Source: Streptomyces sp. NBC_00568
GTDB taxonomy: Bacteria; Actinomycetota; Actinomycetes; Streptomycetales; Streptomycetaceae
NCBI RefSeq assembly: GCF_026341855.1
Contig: NZ_JAPENW010000001.1
Span: 248,001 to 312,000, forward strand
Reading direction: 5' to 3'
Length of the DNA: 64,000 nucleotides
This document shows positions 9,089 to 18,223 of the stretch, piece by piece (positions within the stretch are counted from its first letter, which is position 1; the number at the start of each line of letters is the position of its first letter). A program made the translations under genes and the position numbers. The notes below the pieces were generated by a model. The model did no database searches. It saw only the letters and a program-made list of their open reading frames with translations, and was not told the origin of the DNA.

Positions 9089-9393
9089 GGATGCCTCCGG
9101 CGGGGTCTGCTGCGGAACCGGCAAGCGGAGCTCCTTCGTCACTCGGCGACCGGAGAGGTCAGGAAAAGGGGGCTCCTGGAAGGGGATCTCACGGAAAACT
9201 CAGGGATCCGGTCGGCGCTTCATACTCTGTTCACATTCCAAGGTGGCCCGGCAACCGTGGATTTAGGCCGTCTCTCCGGACGTCTTCACAGGAATCTCAG
9301 GTTGGAGCCGTCGGATTCAAAGAATCAACCCATGGAAGTCGCGCAGGATGCACCCGCAGTGGTGGTGAGCGATGAACCGAGGAAAGGCGTTCC
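9089..9393. other. 305-bp divergent control region
   Basis: The stretch lies between the FAD/TPR-like gene and the L,D-transpeptidase gene. It includes the less likely upstream start of the former (9142) and a locally AT-richer segment around 9221-9240 that could carry promoters. No convincing -35/-10 pair or operator was found. Confidence 0.4.
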
Positions 9394-10689
9394 GTGGGCT
9401 TCCCTGAGATATCGAACCGGCCCGAGTCCGCACCGGAGGCCTCGGGGCAGGCGCGGCACCGGCCCGGGCGTCCGGCCTGGTCACGGCGGGGAATCCTCGC
9501 CGCCCTCGGCGCCGCGGTGCCGGCCCTGGCGCTGACGGGGTGCGGCGACCCGGCGGACGCCGCGGAGGGGACGGCAACGACGCCGACCGGCGGGACACAG
9601 GCCGGGACCGAGGCGAAATCCCAGGTGAGGACGCCGGCCATCACCGTCAGCCCCGCCGACGGCACGAAGAAGGCCGAATTCACCGGCCCGGTCGAGGTCT
9701 CGGTGACCGACGGCACTCTGTCGACGGTCGATGTGTCCGGCAATGACGGCTCCACTCTGGCCGGATCCTTCAACGACGGCCGCACCCGATGGACCTCCAC
9801 CCGGAATCCGTACTCGGGCACCAAATACACGGTCACCGCGAAAGCGGAGGGTGCCGCGGAGCACACCGCGGTCTTCGTCACGAAGTCCCCGGGCGAGACC
9901 TTCGTGGGCTATTTCACGCCCGAGGCGAATTCGACCTCCGGCGTCGGCATGCCCGTGTCGATCAACTTCACGAAGGCCGTGACGGACCGGGCTGCCGTCG
10001 AGAAGGCGATCACGGTGACGGCGGAGCCCGCGGCCGAGGTGGTCGGCCACTGGTTCGGGAACACCCGGCTCGACTTCCGTCCGGCGCGGTACTGGGCGGC
10101 GGGCACGAAGATCACGCTGAGCCTGCGTCTGAAGGACGTCGAGGGCACGGACGGCGTCTACGGCGTCCAGTCCAAGGACGTCACCTTCCGCATCGGCCGC
10201 CACCAGGTGAGCACGGTGGACCTTGCGAAGAAGACCATGACGGTGGAGCGGAGCGGCGCGACCCTCGCCACCTATCCGGTCAGCGGCGGCGACGCGGACC
10301 ACACCACCTGGTCCGGGATCATGGTGATCAGCGAGCGGTTCGAGGAGACCCGGATGGAGTCCTCGACGGTCGGGCTCGGCGACGAGTACGACATCGCGGA
10401 TGTGCCGCACGCCCAGCGCCTGACCACTTCCGGCACCTTCATCCACGGCAACTACTGGGCCTCGGCCTCGATCTTCGGCGGCAGCAACACCAGCCATGGC
10501 TGCATCGGCCTGCACGATGTGAAGGGCGCCGACGACACCTCCGTGCCGGGCTCCCGGTTCTACGAGAGCTCGATGCTCGGTGACGTGGTGGTCGTCAAGA
10601 ACTCGGGCGAGCGGACCGTCGAGGCGTCGAACGGCCTCAACGGCTGGAACCTGTCGTGGGCGGACTGGAAGGCCGGCAGCGCTCTTTGA
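9394..10689 (+). CDS. L,D-transpeptidase, Ig-like plus YkuD domains, predicted Tat lipoprotein
   Basis: A 431-aa exported cell-wall enzyme expected to make 3-3 crosslinks between peptidoglycan stem peptides. The signal region has twin arginines (R31-R32 in SRRGIL) and a lipobox ending LALTGC with Cys50, so lipid anchoring outside the membrane is expected. Two Ig-like domains follow (about 80-280), as in mycobacterial LdtMt2. The YkuD catalytic domain lies at about 280-410, with HGNYW and the SHGCIGLHD active-site motif holding the nucleophilic Cys. The C-terminus (GLNGWNLSWADW) matches the conserved tail of actinobacterial enzymes. The GTG follows AGGAAAG at 9380-9386. It is monocistronic, with its own terminator. 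Confidence 0.95.
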   Translation: MGFPEISNRPESAPEASGQARHRPGRPAWSRRGILAALGAAVPALALTGCGDPADAAEGTATTPTGGTQAGTEAKSQVRTPAITVSPADGTKKAEFTGPVEVSVTDGTLSTVDVSGNDGSTLAGSFNDGRTRWTSTRNPYSGTKYTVTAKAEGAAEHTAVFVTKSPGETFVGYFTPEANSTSGVGMPVSINFTKAVTDRAAVEKAITVTAEPAAEVVGHWFGNTRLDFRPARYWAAGTKITLSLRLKDVEGTDGVYGVQSKDVTFRIGRHQVSTVDLAKKTMTVERSGATLATYPVSGGDADHTTWSGIMVISERFEETRMESSTVGLGDEYDIADVPHAQRLTTSGTFIHGNYWASASIFGGSNTSHGCIGLHDVKGADDTSVPGSRFYESSMLGDVVVVKNSGERTVEASNGLNGWNLSWADWKAGSAL

Positions 10690-10701
10690 CGGTCCACCCC
10701 G

Positions 10702-10739
10702 AGGGGCGGGCATCGGCGGACCGCGCCGGGCCCGCCCCT
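10702..10739 (+). terminator. Terminator hairpin after the L,D-transpeptidase
   Basis: 10702-10711 pairs perfectly with 10730-10739 (10 bp) around an 18-nt loop, starting 13 bp after the stop codon. Confidence 0.75.
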
Positions 10740-10851
10740 TCGGCGTGCCCCCTTCTTTCACGGCGTGAACTCCCTTGAGCCGTAAGGACTTTCTCGGCTT
10801 CACCTCTTGACGGCCGGAGTGACAGAGAGCACATTGGCCGCGCAGCTGCTG

Positions 10852-10887
10852 TGAGAGCGCTCTCAACTGGCCATGGGAGCGCTCTCA
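10852..10887 (+). promoter_or_regulatory. Two LacI-type operators (CebR-box-like)
   Basis: Site 1, 10852-10865, is the perfect 14-bp palindrome TGAGAGCGCTCTCA. Site 2, 10874-10887, is TGGGAGCGCTCTCA, one base from the CebR/CelR box TGGGAGCGCTCCCA that governs cellulose and cello-oligosaccharide genes in actinomycetes. The centres are 22 bp apart, two helical turns. They lie 47-82 bp before the GH16 start. A TTGACG at 10807-10812 could be the -35 element, which would put the operators downstream of the transcription start. The repressor gene is not in this window. Confidence 0.85.
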
Positions 10888-10933
10888 CGACCACCCGCGC
10901 ACCCCACACCCCGTACCCGAAGAGGCACACCCC

Positions 10934-12340
10934 ATGAGTGAAACTTCCGGCACACCTGTCAGACGCGGCCCACTGCGGCGCGTGCTCATCGCCGTGCTCA
11001 GCACGCTGAGCCTGGCGGCGGTGGCCGCCACGGCGGCCACCCTCCCCGCGAACGCCTCCGCCCCCACACCCCCCTCCGGCTGGTCCCAGGTCTTCCTCGA
11101 CGACTTCAACGGGTCCGCCGGAACCGGCGTCAACACGGCCAACTGGCAGTACACGACGGGCACGAGCTACCCGGGCGGTCCCGCGGGCTTCGGTACCGGC
11201 GAGATCGAGACGATGACGTCCAGCACCAACAACGTCGCGCTCGACGGCGCCGGCAACCTCCGGATCACGCCCCGGCGCGATGCCGCGGGCAACTGGACCT
11301 CGGGCCGGATCGAGACGGTCCGCACCGACTTCCAGCCGCCCGCGGGCGGCAAGCTCCGCGTCGAGGCCCGCCTCCAGATGCCGAACGTGACCGGCGCGGC
11401 CGCGAAGGGTTACTGGCCCGCCTTCTGGATGCTGGGCGCGCCCTTCCGCGGCAACTACTGGAACTGGCCGGGCATCGGCGAACTGGACATCATGGAGAAC
11501 GTCCAGGGGCTCAACACCGAGTGGGCCACCATGCACTGCGGTACCTCACCGGGCGGCCCCTGCAACGAGACCTCCGGCATCGGCGGCAACACCCCCTGCA
11601 CCGGGGCCACTTGTCAGGCCGGGTTCCACACGTACGCCGTCGAGTGGGACAAGTCGACGAGCGTCGAGGAGATGCGCTTCTACCTCGACGGCGTCAACTT
11701 CCACACGGTCCGGGCGAACCAGGTGGACGCGACCACCTGGACGAACGCCACCAACCACGGCTACTTCGTGATCCTGAACGTCGCGATGGGCGGTGGCTTC
11801 CCGGACGCCTTCGGCGGCGGCCCGGACAGCGGCACGGAACCCGGCCACCCGCTCGTGGTCGACTACGTCCAGGTCCTCCAGTCGGGCAGCGGCGGCGGTG
11901 GCGGCACCACTCCGCCGCCCACCGGCAACCGTGACGCGTACAGCGCCATCCAGGCCGAGTCCTACGACGGTCAGGCGGGCGTCGGCACCGAGACCACCAC
12001 CGACTCCGGCGGCGGCCAGAACATCAGCGCGCTCGCGAACGGCGACTACGCGCTCTACAAGGGCGTCAACTTCGGCTCCACGGCCGCCAAGCAGTTCTAC
12101 GGCCGGGTCGCGAGCGGCGCGGCGGGCGGGGTCAGCGGCCTGGTCGAGGTGCGCCTCGACAGCCGTACGAGCACGCCGGTCGGCAGCTTCGCACTGGGCA
12201 ACACCGGTGGCTGGCAGGCCTGGAAGACCGTGCCCGCGAACATCAGCTCCGTCACCGGAACCCACGACGTCTATCTGACCTTCACCAGCGGCCAGCCCGC
12301 GGACTTCGTGAACGTCAACTGGTTCGACTTCGGTCACTGA
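10934..12340 (+). CDS. Secreted GH16 endo-beta-1,3-glucanase with C-terminal CBM6
   Basis: A 468-aa extracellular enzyme that cleaves beta-1,3-glucans such as laminarin or fungal wall glucan. A Sec signal peptide (arginine-rich start, then a hydrophobic run to about residue 42, ANASA cleavage region) precedes the GH16 jelly roll (about 48-315). The catalytic motif ELDIMEN gives nucleophile E183, D185 and acid/base E188. A Gly/Thr/Pro linker leads to a family 6 carbohydrate-binding module (about 335-468, starting YSAIQAESYD and ending NVNWFDFGH). It is followed after 15 bp by the GH64 gene, so the two are co-transcribed behind the LacI-type operators. Confidence 0.95.
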   Translation: MSETSGTPVRRGPLRRVLIAVLSTLSLAAVAATAATLPANASAPTPPSGWSQVFLDDFNGSAGTGVNTANWQYTTGTSYPGGPAGFGTGEIETMTSSTNNVALDGAGNLRITPRRDAAGNWTSGRIETVRTDFQPPAGGKLRVEARLQMPNVTGAAAKGYWPAFWMLGAPFRGNYWNWPGIGELDIMENVQGLNTEWATMHCGTSPGGPCNETSGIGGNTPCTGATCQAGFHTYAVEWDKSTSVEEMRFYLDGVNFHTVRANQVDATTWTNATNHGYFVILNVAMGGGFPDAFGGGPDSGTEPGHPLVVDYVQVLQSGSGGGGGTTPPPTGNRDAYSAIQAESYDGQAGVGTETTTDSGGGQNISALANGDYALYKGVNFGSTAAKQFYGRVASGAAGGVSGLVEVRLDSRTSTPVGSFALGNTGGWQAWKTVPANISSVTGTHDVYLTFTSGQPADFVNVNWFDFGH

Positions 12341-12355
12341 CACAGGAGTTGACGG

Positions 12356-13876
12356 ATGCTCACCCGATCCCCGGCCGGGCCGGCCGCATCACGCCCCGTG
12401 GTCAGGCGGAAGGCCGGCGCCGTCCTGGCCGCCCTCCTCACGGTGCTGGTGCTCGGCCTGGCCGGGGCGGTACCCGCCAGGGCCGCCGCCGACTACACCC
12501 AGGGCGTCGCCTCGACGGGCTCCGGATCCGTCCAGATCTGGTTCACACCCACCGCGCCGGCGTCACTGGTCGATGTGCACTACCTGTCGCCCGGCGCGGG
12601 ACAGCAGAACTTCCGGATGACGAACACCTCGGGCACCTGGCGGCAGAGTGTCAGCGGCCTGCCGAGCGGCTTCACCCTGGAGTACTGGTTCACGTACGAG
12701 AGGAGCGGCCCGCTCCTCGACACCCCGCACTTCACTCACACCGTGGGAAGCGGAGGAGGCGGCGGAGGCGGCACCGGCAGCTTCCCGATCACCTTCCAGA
12801 ACAACACCCGTGGCACGTACGGGGATTCACAGATCTACGTCACGGTGCTCGGTCAGGTGACGCCAGGTCAGTGGTCGTACATGAAGGCCGACGGGACCAT
12901 GGCGCACATCAGCCACCTGGACGCGAGCGCGCCCGGACATCTGACCAGGAACGGCGTGAGCTACCCGAACATGTCGTTCACGCTGGCCCAGTCGGGCGGT
13001 TCGGTGCCTTCCCCGACGTCCATCCGCGGCGGCCGGATCTACGTCTCCCTCGGCTCCCCCCTCTACATCCCGGTCTCCCCGGACGACCAGGGCTGGGGCG
13101 GCCCCGACCTGCGCAACCCGAACGACCCCAACACCGACGTCTACTACGACTGGTACGAGTACACGTACGTCTTCGGGCAGGTGGCCTTCGGCGGCAACAC
13201 CACCCAGGTCGACCAGTTCGGCTTCCCGATGACCTCGCGGCTCACTCAGGCGTCGAGCGGCTACGACACCACGCGGGGCATCACGCTGACCCGCGCCCAG
13301 GTCATGTCGCAGTACGCCGCCTCGGTGGGCGCGGCCTTCAGGCCGCTGCAGGATCCGTACCGGATCGTCGCCCCGCGCTCCTCCGACCTCTTCCTCCCGG
13401 GAGGCTCCCAGGCGGACCATCTCCAGCCCTCCATCGACCAGGCCTGGTCGTACTACTCCACCCACCCCTTCAAACTGACCCGGCTCGGCGAGACCTTCAC
13501 CGGCCGGGTCGCCGGGACCACGCTCACCTTCACCAAGAACGGAGCCGGTCCCTACACCCTCCGGAAACCGTCCTCCGCGGACGTCATGGCCTGCGCCGGA
13601 GCGCTGGCCTCCGGCAGCGACCCGGAGAAGCAGCTCGGCGCGGAGTTCTGCGCCGCGTTCAACCGGGGCGTCGCCCTCGACACCACGGCCTGGTACACCC
13701 CGTCCGCCTACTACACCCCAGGCGCCGGGAACGACTACGCGGCCTTCCTGCACACCGTGGGTCTCGACAAGCGTGCCTACGCCTTCCCCTACGACGACGT
13801 CAACGACCAGTCGTCGGTGCAGATCCTCGGCAACGCGAGCCCGCCGACCGGGCTGACGCTCGGCATCGGCTGGTGA
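12356..13876 (+). CDS. Secreted GH64 beta-1,3-glucanase with N-terminal CBM56
   Basis: A 506-aa extracellular enzyme of the laminaripentaose-producing family. After a long arginine-containing signal peptide (about 1-45, PARAAA) comes a small beta-sandwich of CBM56 type (about 48-130, with VQIWFTPTAPAS and FTLEYWFTYE), a Gly-rich linker, and the GH64 catalytic domain (about 142-506, PITFQNNTRGTYGDSQIYV; the acidic DVYYDWYEYTY segment; AYAFPYDDVNDQSS near the end). The ATG follows AGGAG. It works with the upstream GH16-CBM6 enzyme: GH16 opens the glucan and GH64 releases pentasaccharides. Confidence 0.95.
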   Translation: MLTRSPAGPAASRPVVRRKAGAVLAALLTVLVLGLAGAVPARAAADYTQGVASTGSGSVQIWFTPTAPASLVDVHYLSPGAGQQNFRMTNTSGTWRQSVSGLPSGFTLEYWFTYERSGPLLDTPHFTHTVGSGGGGGGGTGSFPITFQNNTRGTYGDSQIYVTVLGQVTPGQWSYMKADGTMAHISHLDASAPGHLTRNGVSYPNMSFTLAQSGGSVPSPTSIRGGRIYVSLGSPLYIPVSPDDQGWGGPDLRNPNDPNTDVYYDWYEYTYVFGQVAFGGNTTQVDQFGFPMTSRLTQASSGYDTTRGITLTRAQVMSQYAASVGAAFRPLQDPYRIVAPRSSDLFLPGGSQADHLQPSIDQAWSYYSTHPFKLTRLGETFTGRVAGTTLTFTKNGAGPYTLRKPSSADVMACAGALASGSDPEKQLGAEFCAAFNRGVALDTTAWYTPSAYYTPGAGNDYAAFLHTVGLDKRAYAFPYDDVNDQSSVQILGNASPPTGLTLGIGW

Positions 13877-13895
13877 CCCGGCCCCGCACGGCCGG

Positions 13896-13931
13896 CTGAG
13901 AGGGGCGGACCACAAGGTCCGCCCCTCTCAG
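13896..13931. terminator. Bidirectional terminator, 16-bp perfect stem
   Basis: 13896-13911 pairs with 13916-13931 around the loop ACAA. It separates the convergent GH64 and AraC genes and overlaps the last codons of the AraC gene (stop at 13928-13930). Confidence 0.92.
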
Positions 13932-14836
13932 CGCAGTTCGGCGCGGAAGGCCACCGGGGTCGCCCCCGTGTGCTGGTGGAAGAACTTGGAGAAGTTGGCC
14001 GCGTCCGGGAAGCCGACGGCGACTCCGATGCGCCCGATCGGCATGTCGGTGTGGGCCAGGAGCCGCTTGGCCTCCAGGACGACCCGCTTGTCGATGAAGC
14101 CCTTGGGCGTCTCGCCCGTGGCGGCGCGCACCGCGCGGACCAGGGTGCGGCGTGAGTATCCGAGGGCGTCGGCGTAGGCGCTGACGCTGTGGTTGGTGGC
14201 GAAGTCCTTCTCGACCGCGTCCCGGAAGCGGGTGAAGGTGGTGTCGGTGTGCTCTCGGGCCGTCTCGGCGGAACTCGCCGCGAGATGGGCGAGGCGCAGC
14301 AGGAACGCGGTGAGCGAGTGCCGCAGCACCGAGGTGTGCAGGCTGAGCGGCAGTGTGGTCGTGTCGACGTACTCGCGCTCCAGCTGGGCGAGCGAGTGCT
14401 CCAGTGCCGTGAACCGGCCGGCGTCGGGGCGCAGCAGCGGGGGCAGGTCGTAGCGGTAGAGGCCGGTCGCCTCGACGGTCGCCCGGGGGAGGAACCCGGG
14501 CTGCATGGTCAGGACGGTGCCGCGGTAGCGGTCGGTGGTGGAGAAGCGGTGCACCTGACCGGGCCGGATCCACAGGATGTCGCCCGCGCGGGCCTCGTAC
14601 TCGGCGAAGTCGATCATGTGCCGGACGGGGCCCTCGTGGAAGAGCATCACGACGTGGAAGTCGATGCGGTGCACGCGTTCCAGCGGGGCGTCCGCGTGCC
14701 AGGTACGCCCGGTCCCCATCGCGCCGACCTGCATGCCCACGCCGGACAGGCTCAGATCGGCCGGGAAGGGGAAGGTCCTGATCCCCTCCCGGCCGCCTTC
14801 GCTCCCGGCACCGCCTTGGGTGGTTCTGTCTGCCAT
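13928..14836 (-). CDS. AraC-family transcriptional regulator
   Basis: A 302-aa protein with an N-terminal cupin-like effector domain (about 40-165, HRIDFHVVMLFHEGP and GDILWIRPGQVHRF) and a C-terminal double helix-turn-helix (about 205-300, YADALGYSRRTLVRAVRAAT, GVAVGFPDAANFSKFFHQHTG and the TPVAFRAELR tail). The ATG at 14836 is preferred although AAGGA is very close to it; the ATG at 14962 would add 42 unrelated residues and run through the AT-rich palindrome at 14915-14929. It is divergent from the pentose phosphate operon and convergent with the glucanases; either could be its target. Confidence 0.85.
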   Translation of the reverse strand: MADRTTQGGAGSEGGREGIRTFPFPADLSLSGVGMQVGAMGTGRTWHADAPLERVHRIDFHVVMLFHEGPVRHMIDFAEYEARAGDILWIRPGQVHRFSTTDRYRGTVLTMQPGFLPRATVEATGLYRYDLPPLLRPDAGRFTALEHSLAQLEREYVDTTTLPLSLHTSVLRHSLTAFLLRLAHLAASSAETAREHTDTTFTRFRDAVEKDFATNHSVSAYADALGYSRRTLVRAVRAATGETPKGFIDKRVVLEAKRLLAHTDMPIGRIGVAVGFPDAANFSKFFHQHTGATPVAFRAELR

Positions 14837-14914
14837 GTCCTTCTCGCGTCGGCTCGCCACGACTCTGCGTGTCCCACTTTCACCGAAGGCTGACACACGG
14901 GCACCTTCCCCAGC

Positions 14915-14929
14915 AAAAGTCTGACTTTT
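14915..14929. promoter_or_regulatory. AT-rich 7-1-7 perfect palindrome, likely operator
   Basis: AAAAGTC, one base, GACTTTT: a perfect inverted repeat that stands out in very GC-rich DNA. It lies in the divergent region between the AraC gene and tkt, 54 bp before the tkt start. A TAGGTT at 14929-14934 could be a -10 element for the operon. The binding protein is unknown; AraC proteins usually prefer direct repeats. Confidence 0.6.
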
Positions 14930-14982
14930 AGGTTTGAAGGCATCGACCCAGAGTTCGCCCATTCAGTGAGGACTTCTTGAAG

Positions 14983-17058
14983 ATGAGTACGCAGAGCTCC
15001 GACGGCGCCATCTGGACCGAGCTCGACCGCCGCGCCGTCGACACCGCCCGCATTCTGGCCGCCGACGCCGTGCAGAAGGTCGGCAACGGTCACCCCGGGA
15101 CCGCGATGAGTCTGGCCCCGGCCGCGTACACCCTCTTTCAGAAGGTGATGCGTCACGATCCGGCCGACCCGGAGTGGACCGGCCGCGACCGCTTCGTCCT
15201 CTCCCCCGGACACACCTCTCTGACCCTCTACACGCAGCTCTTCCTGTCGGGCTACGAACTCGGTCTCGACGATCTGAAGGCGTTCCGCACCCACGGGTCC
15301 AAGACGCCCGGTCACCCCGAGTACGGACACACCGCGGGCGTGGAGACGACGACCGGTCCGCTCGGGCAGGGTGTCGCCAACGCGGTCGGCATGGCGATGG
15401 CCGCCCGCTACGAGCGCGGCCTCTTCGACCCCGAGGCCCCCGAGGGCGAGTCCCCCTTCGACCACACCATCTGGGCGATCGTCTCCGACGGCGACCTGGA
15501 GGAGGGCATCTCCGCCGAGGCCTCCTCGCTCGCCGGCCACCAGAAGCTCGGCAACCTCGTCTTCGTCTACGACGACAACCACATCTCCATCGAGGGCGAC
15601 ACCGCGACCGCCTTCTCCGAGGACGTGCTGAAGCGCTACGAGGCGTACGGCTGGCACGTGCAGCGGATCGAGCCCGCGCTCGGCGGCGACATCGACGTGC
15701 GGGCGCTGCACACCGCGCTCACCGCGGCCAAGGCCGAGACCGAGCGCCCCTCCATCATCGCGATGCGCACGATCATCGCGTGGCCCGCGCCCAACGCGCA
15801 GAACACCGAGGCCTCGCACGGCTCGGCGCTCGGCGCCGAGGAGATCGCCGCCACCAAGCGCATCCTGGGCTTCGACCCGGAGCGGACGTTCCAGGTCGAC
15901 CCGGAGGTGCTGGCCCACGCCCGCCAGGCCCTCGACCGGGGCGCCGAGGCGCACACCGCGTGGGACAAGCGGATCGGCGCCTGGCGCACCGCCAACCCCG
16001 AGCGGGCCAGGCTCTTCGACCGGATCGTCGCGGGCCAGCTCCCCGAGGGCTGGGAGGCCGCGCTGACGGTGTTCGAGGAAGGCACCTCCGTCGCCACCCG
16101 TGCCGCGTCCGGCAAGGTACTCCAGGCCCTCGGTGACGTGCTCCCCGAGTTGTGGGGCGGCTCCGCCGACCTGGCCGGCTCGAACAACACCACCATCGAC
16201 AAGACGTCCTCGTTCCTGCCGAAGGGCAACCCGCTGCCGGAGGCCGACCCGTACGGCCGCACCGTGCACTTCGGCATCCGCGAGCACTCGATGGCCGCGG
16301 AGATGAACGGCATCGCGCTGCACGGCAACACCCGTATCTACGGCGGCACCTTCCTGGTGTTCTCCGACTACATGCGCAACGCCGTCCGGCTGTCCGCGCT
16401 GATGCAGCTCCCGGTGACCTACGTCTGGACGCACGACTCGATCGGCCTCGGCGAGGACGGCCCGACGCACCAGCCGGTCGAGCACCTCGCCTCGCTGCGC
16501 GCCATCCCCGGCCTGAACATCGTCCGCCCCGCCGACGCCAACGAGACCGCGATCGCCTGGGGCGAGATCCTCAGGCGGCACGCCACGAACCCGGCCCCGC
16601 ACGGTCTGGCCCTCACCCGTCAGGGCGTGCCGACCTACCCGGCCAACGCCGACGCGGCGCGCGGCGGGTATGTCCTGCGGGACTCCTCCACCGAGACCCC
16701 GGACGTCGTCATCGTCGCGACCGGCTCCGAGGTGCAGCTCGCCGTCGCCGCGCGCGAGCAACTGGAGGCCGAGGGCGTGGGCACCCGCGTGGTGTCGATG
16801 CCGTCCGTCGAGTGGTTCGAGGAGCAGTCCCCGGAGTACCGGGCCGGCGTCCTGCCGCCCTCCGTGAAGGCCCGCGTGGCGGTAGAGGCCGGGATCGGGC
16901 TGACCTGGTACCGGTACGTCGGTGACGCGGGACGCATTGTCTCGCTCGAGCACTTCGGCGCCTCCGCCGACGCCGGAACCCTGTTCGCCGGGTTCGGCTT
17001 CACCGCCGAGAACGTAGCCGCCGCCGCGCGGGAATCTCTCACCGCAGTCCGCGGTTGA
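14983..17058 (+). CDS. tkt: Transketolase
   Basis: A 691-aa cytoplasmic thiamine diphosphate enzyme moving two-carbon units between sugar phosphates in the non-oxidative pentose phosphate pathway. The substrate/TPP pocket is seen in [23 protein letters not shown] and [14 protein letters not shown]; the TPP motif [18 protein letters not shown] ends in YDDN; the pyrimidine domain has [14 protein letters not shown] and the substrate loop [19 protein letters not shown]. The ATG at 14983 is used; a TTG at 14977 is closer to GTGAGG and is an alternative. First gene of a six- to seven-gene operon ending at about 23.9 kb. Confidence 0.97.
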   Translation: MSTQSSDGAIWTELDRRAVDTARILAADAVQKVGNGHPGTAMSLAPAAYTLFQKVMRHDPADPEWTGRDRFVLSPGHTSLTLYTQLFLSGYELGLDDLKAFRTHGSKTPGHPEYGHTAGVETTTGPLGQGVANAVGMAMAARYERGLFDPEAPEGESPFDHTIWAIVSDGDLEEGISAEASSLAGHQKLGNLVFVYDDNHISIEGDTATAFSEDVLKRYEAYGWHVQRIEPALGGDIDVRALHTALTAAKAETERPSIIAMRTIIAWPAPNAQNTEASHGSALGAEEIAATKRILGFDPERTFQVDPEVLAHARQALDRGAEAHTAWDKRIGAWRTANPERARLFDRIVAGQLPEGWEAALTVFEEGTSVATRAASGKVLQALGDVLPELWGGSADLAGSNNTTIDKTSSFLPKGNPLPEADPYGRTVHFGIREHSMAAEMNGIALHGNTRIYGGTFLVFSDYMRNAVRLSALMQLPVTYVWTHDSIGLGEDGPTHQPVEHLASLRAIPGLNIVRPADANETAIAWGEILRRHATNPAPHGLALTRQGVPTYPANADAARGGYVLRDSSTETPDVVIVATGSEVQLAVAAREQLEAEGVGTRVVSMPSVEWFEEQSPEYRAGVLPPSVKARVAVEAGIGLTWYRYVGDAGRIVSLEHFGASADAGTLFAGFGFTAENVAAAARESLTAVRG

Positions 17059-17077
17059 TCCGACCGCACGAAGGAAG

Positions 17078-18223
17078 ATGATCACTGTGACCGAAGCAAC
17101 CGCGACCGCGGTAACCCTGAAGCGCCTCTCCGACGAAGGCGTCTCCATCTGGCTGGACGACCTGTCCCGCAAGCGGATCGAGTCCGGCAACCTGGCCGAA
17201 CTCATCGAGAACCGCCACGTGGTGGGCGTCACCACCAACCCGTCCATCTTCCAGGCCGCCATCGGCTCCGGCGAGGGGTACGAGGAGCAGCTGGCCGACC
17301 TCGCCGTGCGCGGGGTGACGGTCGACGAGGCCGTCCGCATGATGACGACCGCGGACGTACGCGCCGCCGCCGACGTCCTGCGCCCGGTGTTCGAGACGAC
17401 CGGCGGCCGGGACGGCCGGGTGTCCATCGAGGTCGACCCCCGGCTGGCGCACAACACGGCCGCCACGATCGCCGAGGCCAAGCAGCTGGCCTGGCTGGTC
17501 GACCGCCCGAACGTGATGATCAAGATCCCCGCGACGAAGGCGGGCCTCCCGGCGATCACCGAGGTCATCGGCCTCGGCATCAGTGTCAACGTCACGCTGA
17601 TCTTCTCCCTGGAGCGCTACCGCGCGGTCATGGACGCCTACCTGGCGGGCCTGGAGCGGGCGCACGCCGCGGGCATCGACCTCGCCGGCATCCACTCCGT
17701 CGCCTCCTTCTTCGTCTCCCGGGTCGACAGCGAGATCGACAAGCGCCTCGCGAAGGTCGGCACGGACGAAGCCCTCGCGCTCAAGGGCAGGGCGGCGCTC
17801 GCCAACGCGCGGCTCGCCTACGAGGCGTACGAGGAGGTGTTCGCCGGTGCCCGCTGGACGGCGCTCGCCCCGTCCGGCGCGCACAAGCAGCGTCCGCTGT
17901 GGGCCTCCACGGGCGTCAAGGACCCCGCGTACAAGGACACCCTGTACGTCGACGAGCTGGTCGCGCCGGGCACGGTCAACACCATGCCCGAGGGGACACT
18001 GAACGCCACCGCCGACCACGGCGACATCCACGGCGACGCGGTGACCGGCGGCTACCCCCAGGCCCGTGCCGATCTGGCCGCGGTCGAGGCGCTCGGGATC
18101 TCCTACGACGAGGTCGTCGGGCAGCTGGAGGACGAGGGCGTCTCGAAGTTCGAGGCCGCCTGGGAGGATCTTCTCGACGCGGTGGCGACTTCGCTCCGCG
18201 GCAAGGGAGTTGAGGGGGCATGA
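17078..18223 (+). CDS. tal: Transaldolase
   Basis: A 381-aa (beta/alpha)8 enzyme transferring dihydroxyacetone units between sedoheptulose-7-phosphate and glyceraldehyde-3-phosphate. It is of the long actinobacterial type: [20 protein letters not shown] near the start, [16 protein letters not shown], the Schiff-base Lys in [10 protein letters not shown], and [18 protein letters not shown]. The ATG at 17078 is very close to AAGGAAG (17071-17077); the in-frame GTG at 17087 is better spaced and may be the true start. It lies 19 bp after tkt; its stop overlaps the zwf ATG. Confidence 0.96.
   Translation: MITVTEATATAVTLKRLSDEGVSIWLDDLSRKRIESGNLAELIENRHVVGVTTNPSIFQAAIGSGEGYEEQLADLAVRGVTVDEAVRMMTTADVRAAADVLRPVFETTGGRDGRVSIEVDPRLAHNTAATIAEAKQLAWLVDRPNVMIKIPATKAGLPAITEVIGLGISVNVTLIFSLERYRAVMDAYLAGLERAHAAGIDLAGIHSVASFFVSRVDSEIDKRLAKVGTDEALALKGRAALANARLAYEAYEEVFAGARWTALAPSGAHKQRPLWASTGVKDPAYKDTLYVDELVAPGTVNTMPEGTLNATADHGDIHGDAVTGGYPQARADLAAVEALGISYDEVVGQLEDEGVSKFEAAWEDLLDAVATSLRGKGVEGA

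Noticed and set aside
7064..9535. Long plus-strand open frame opposite the FAD/TPR-like gene
   Set aside because: Low-complexity antisense shadow; the minus-strand protein has clear dinucleotide-binding motifs and a ribosome site.
14752..17595. Long minus-strand open frame across tkt
   Set aside because: No recognisable domain; tkt on the plus strand is complete and unmistakable.
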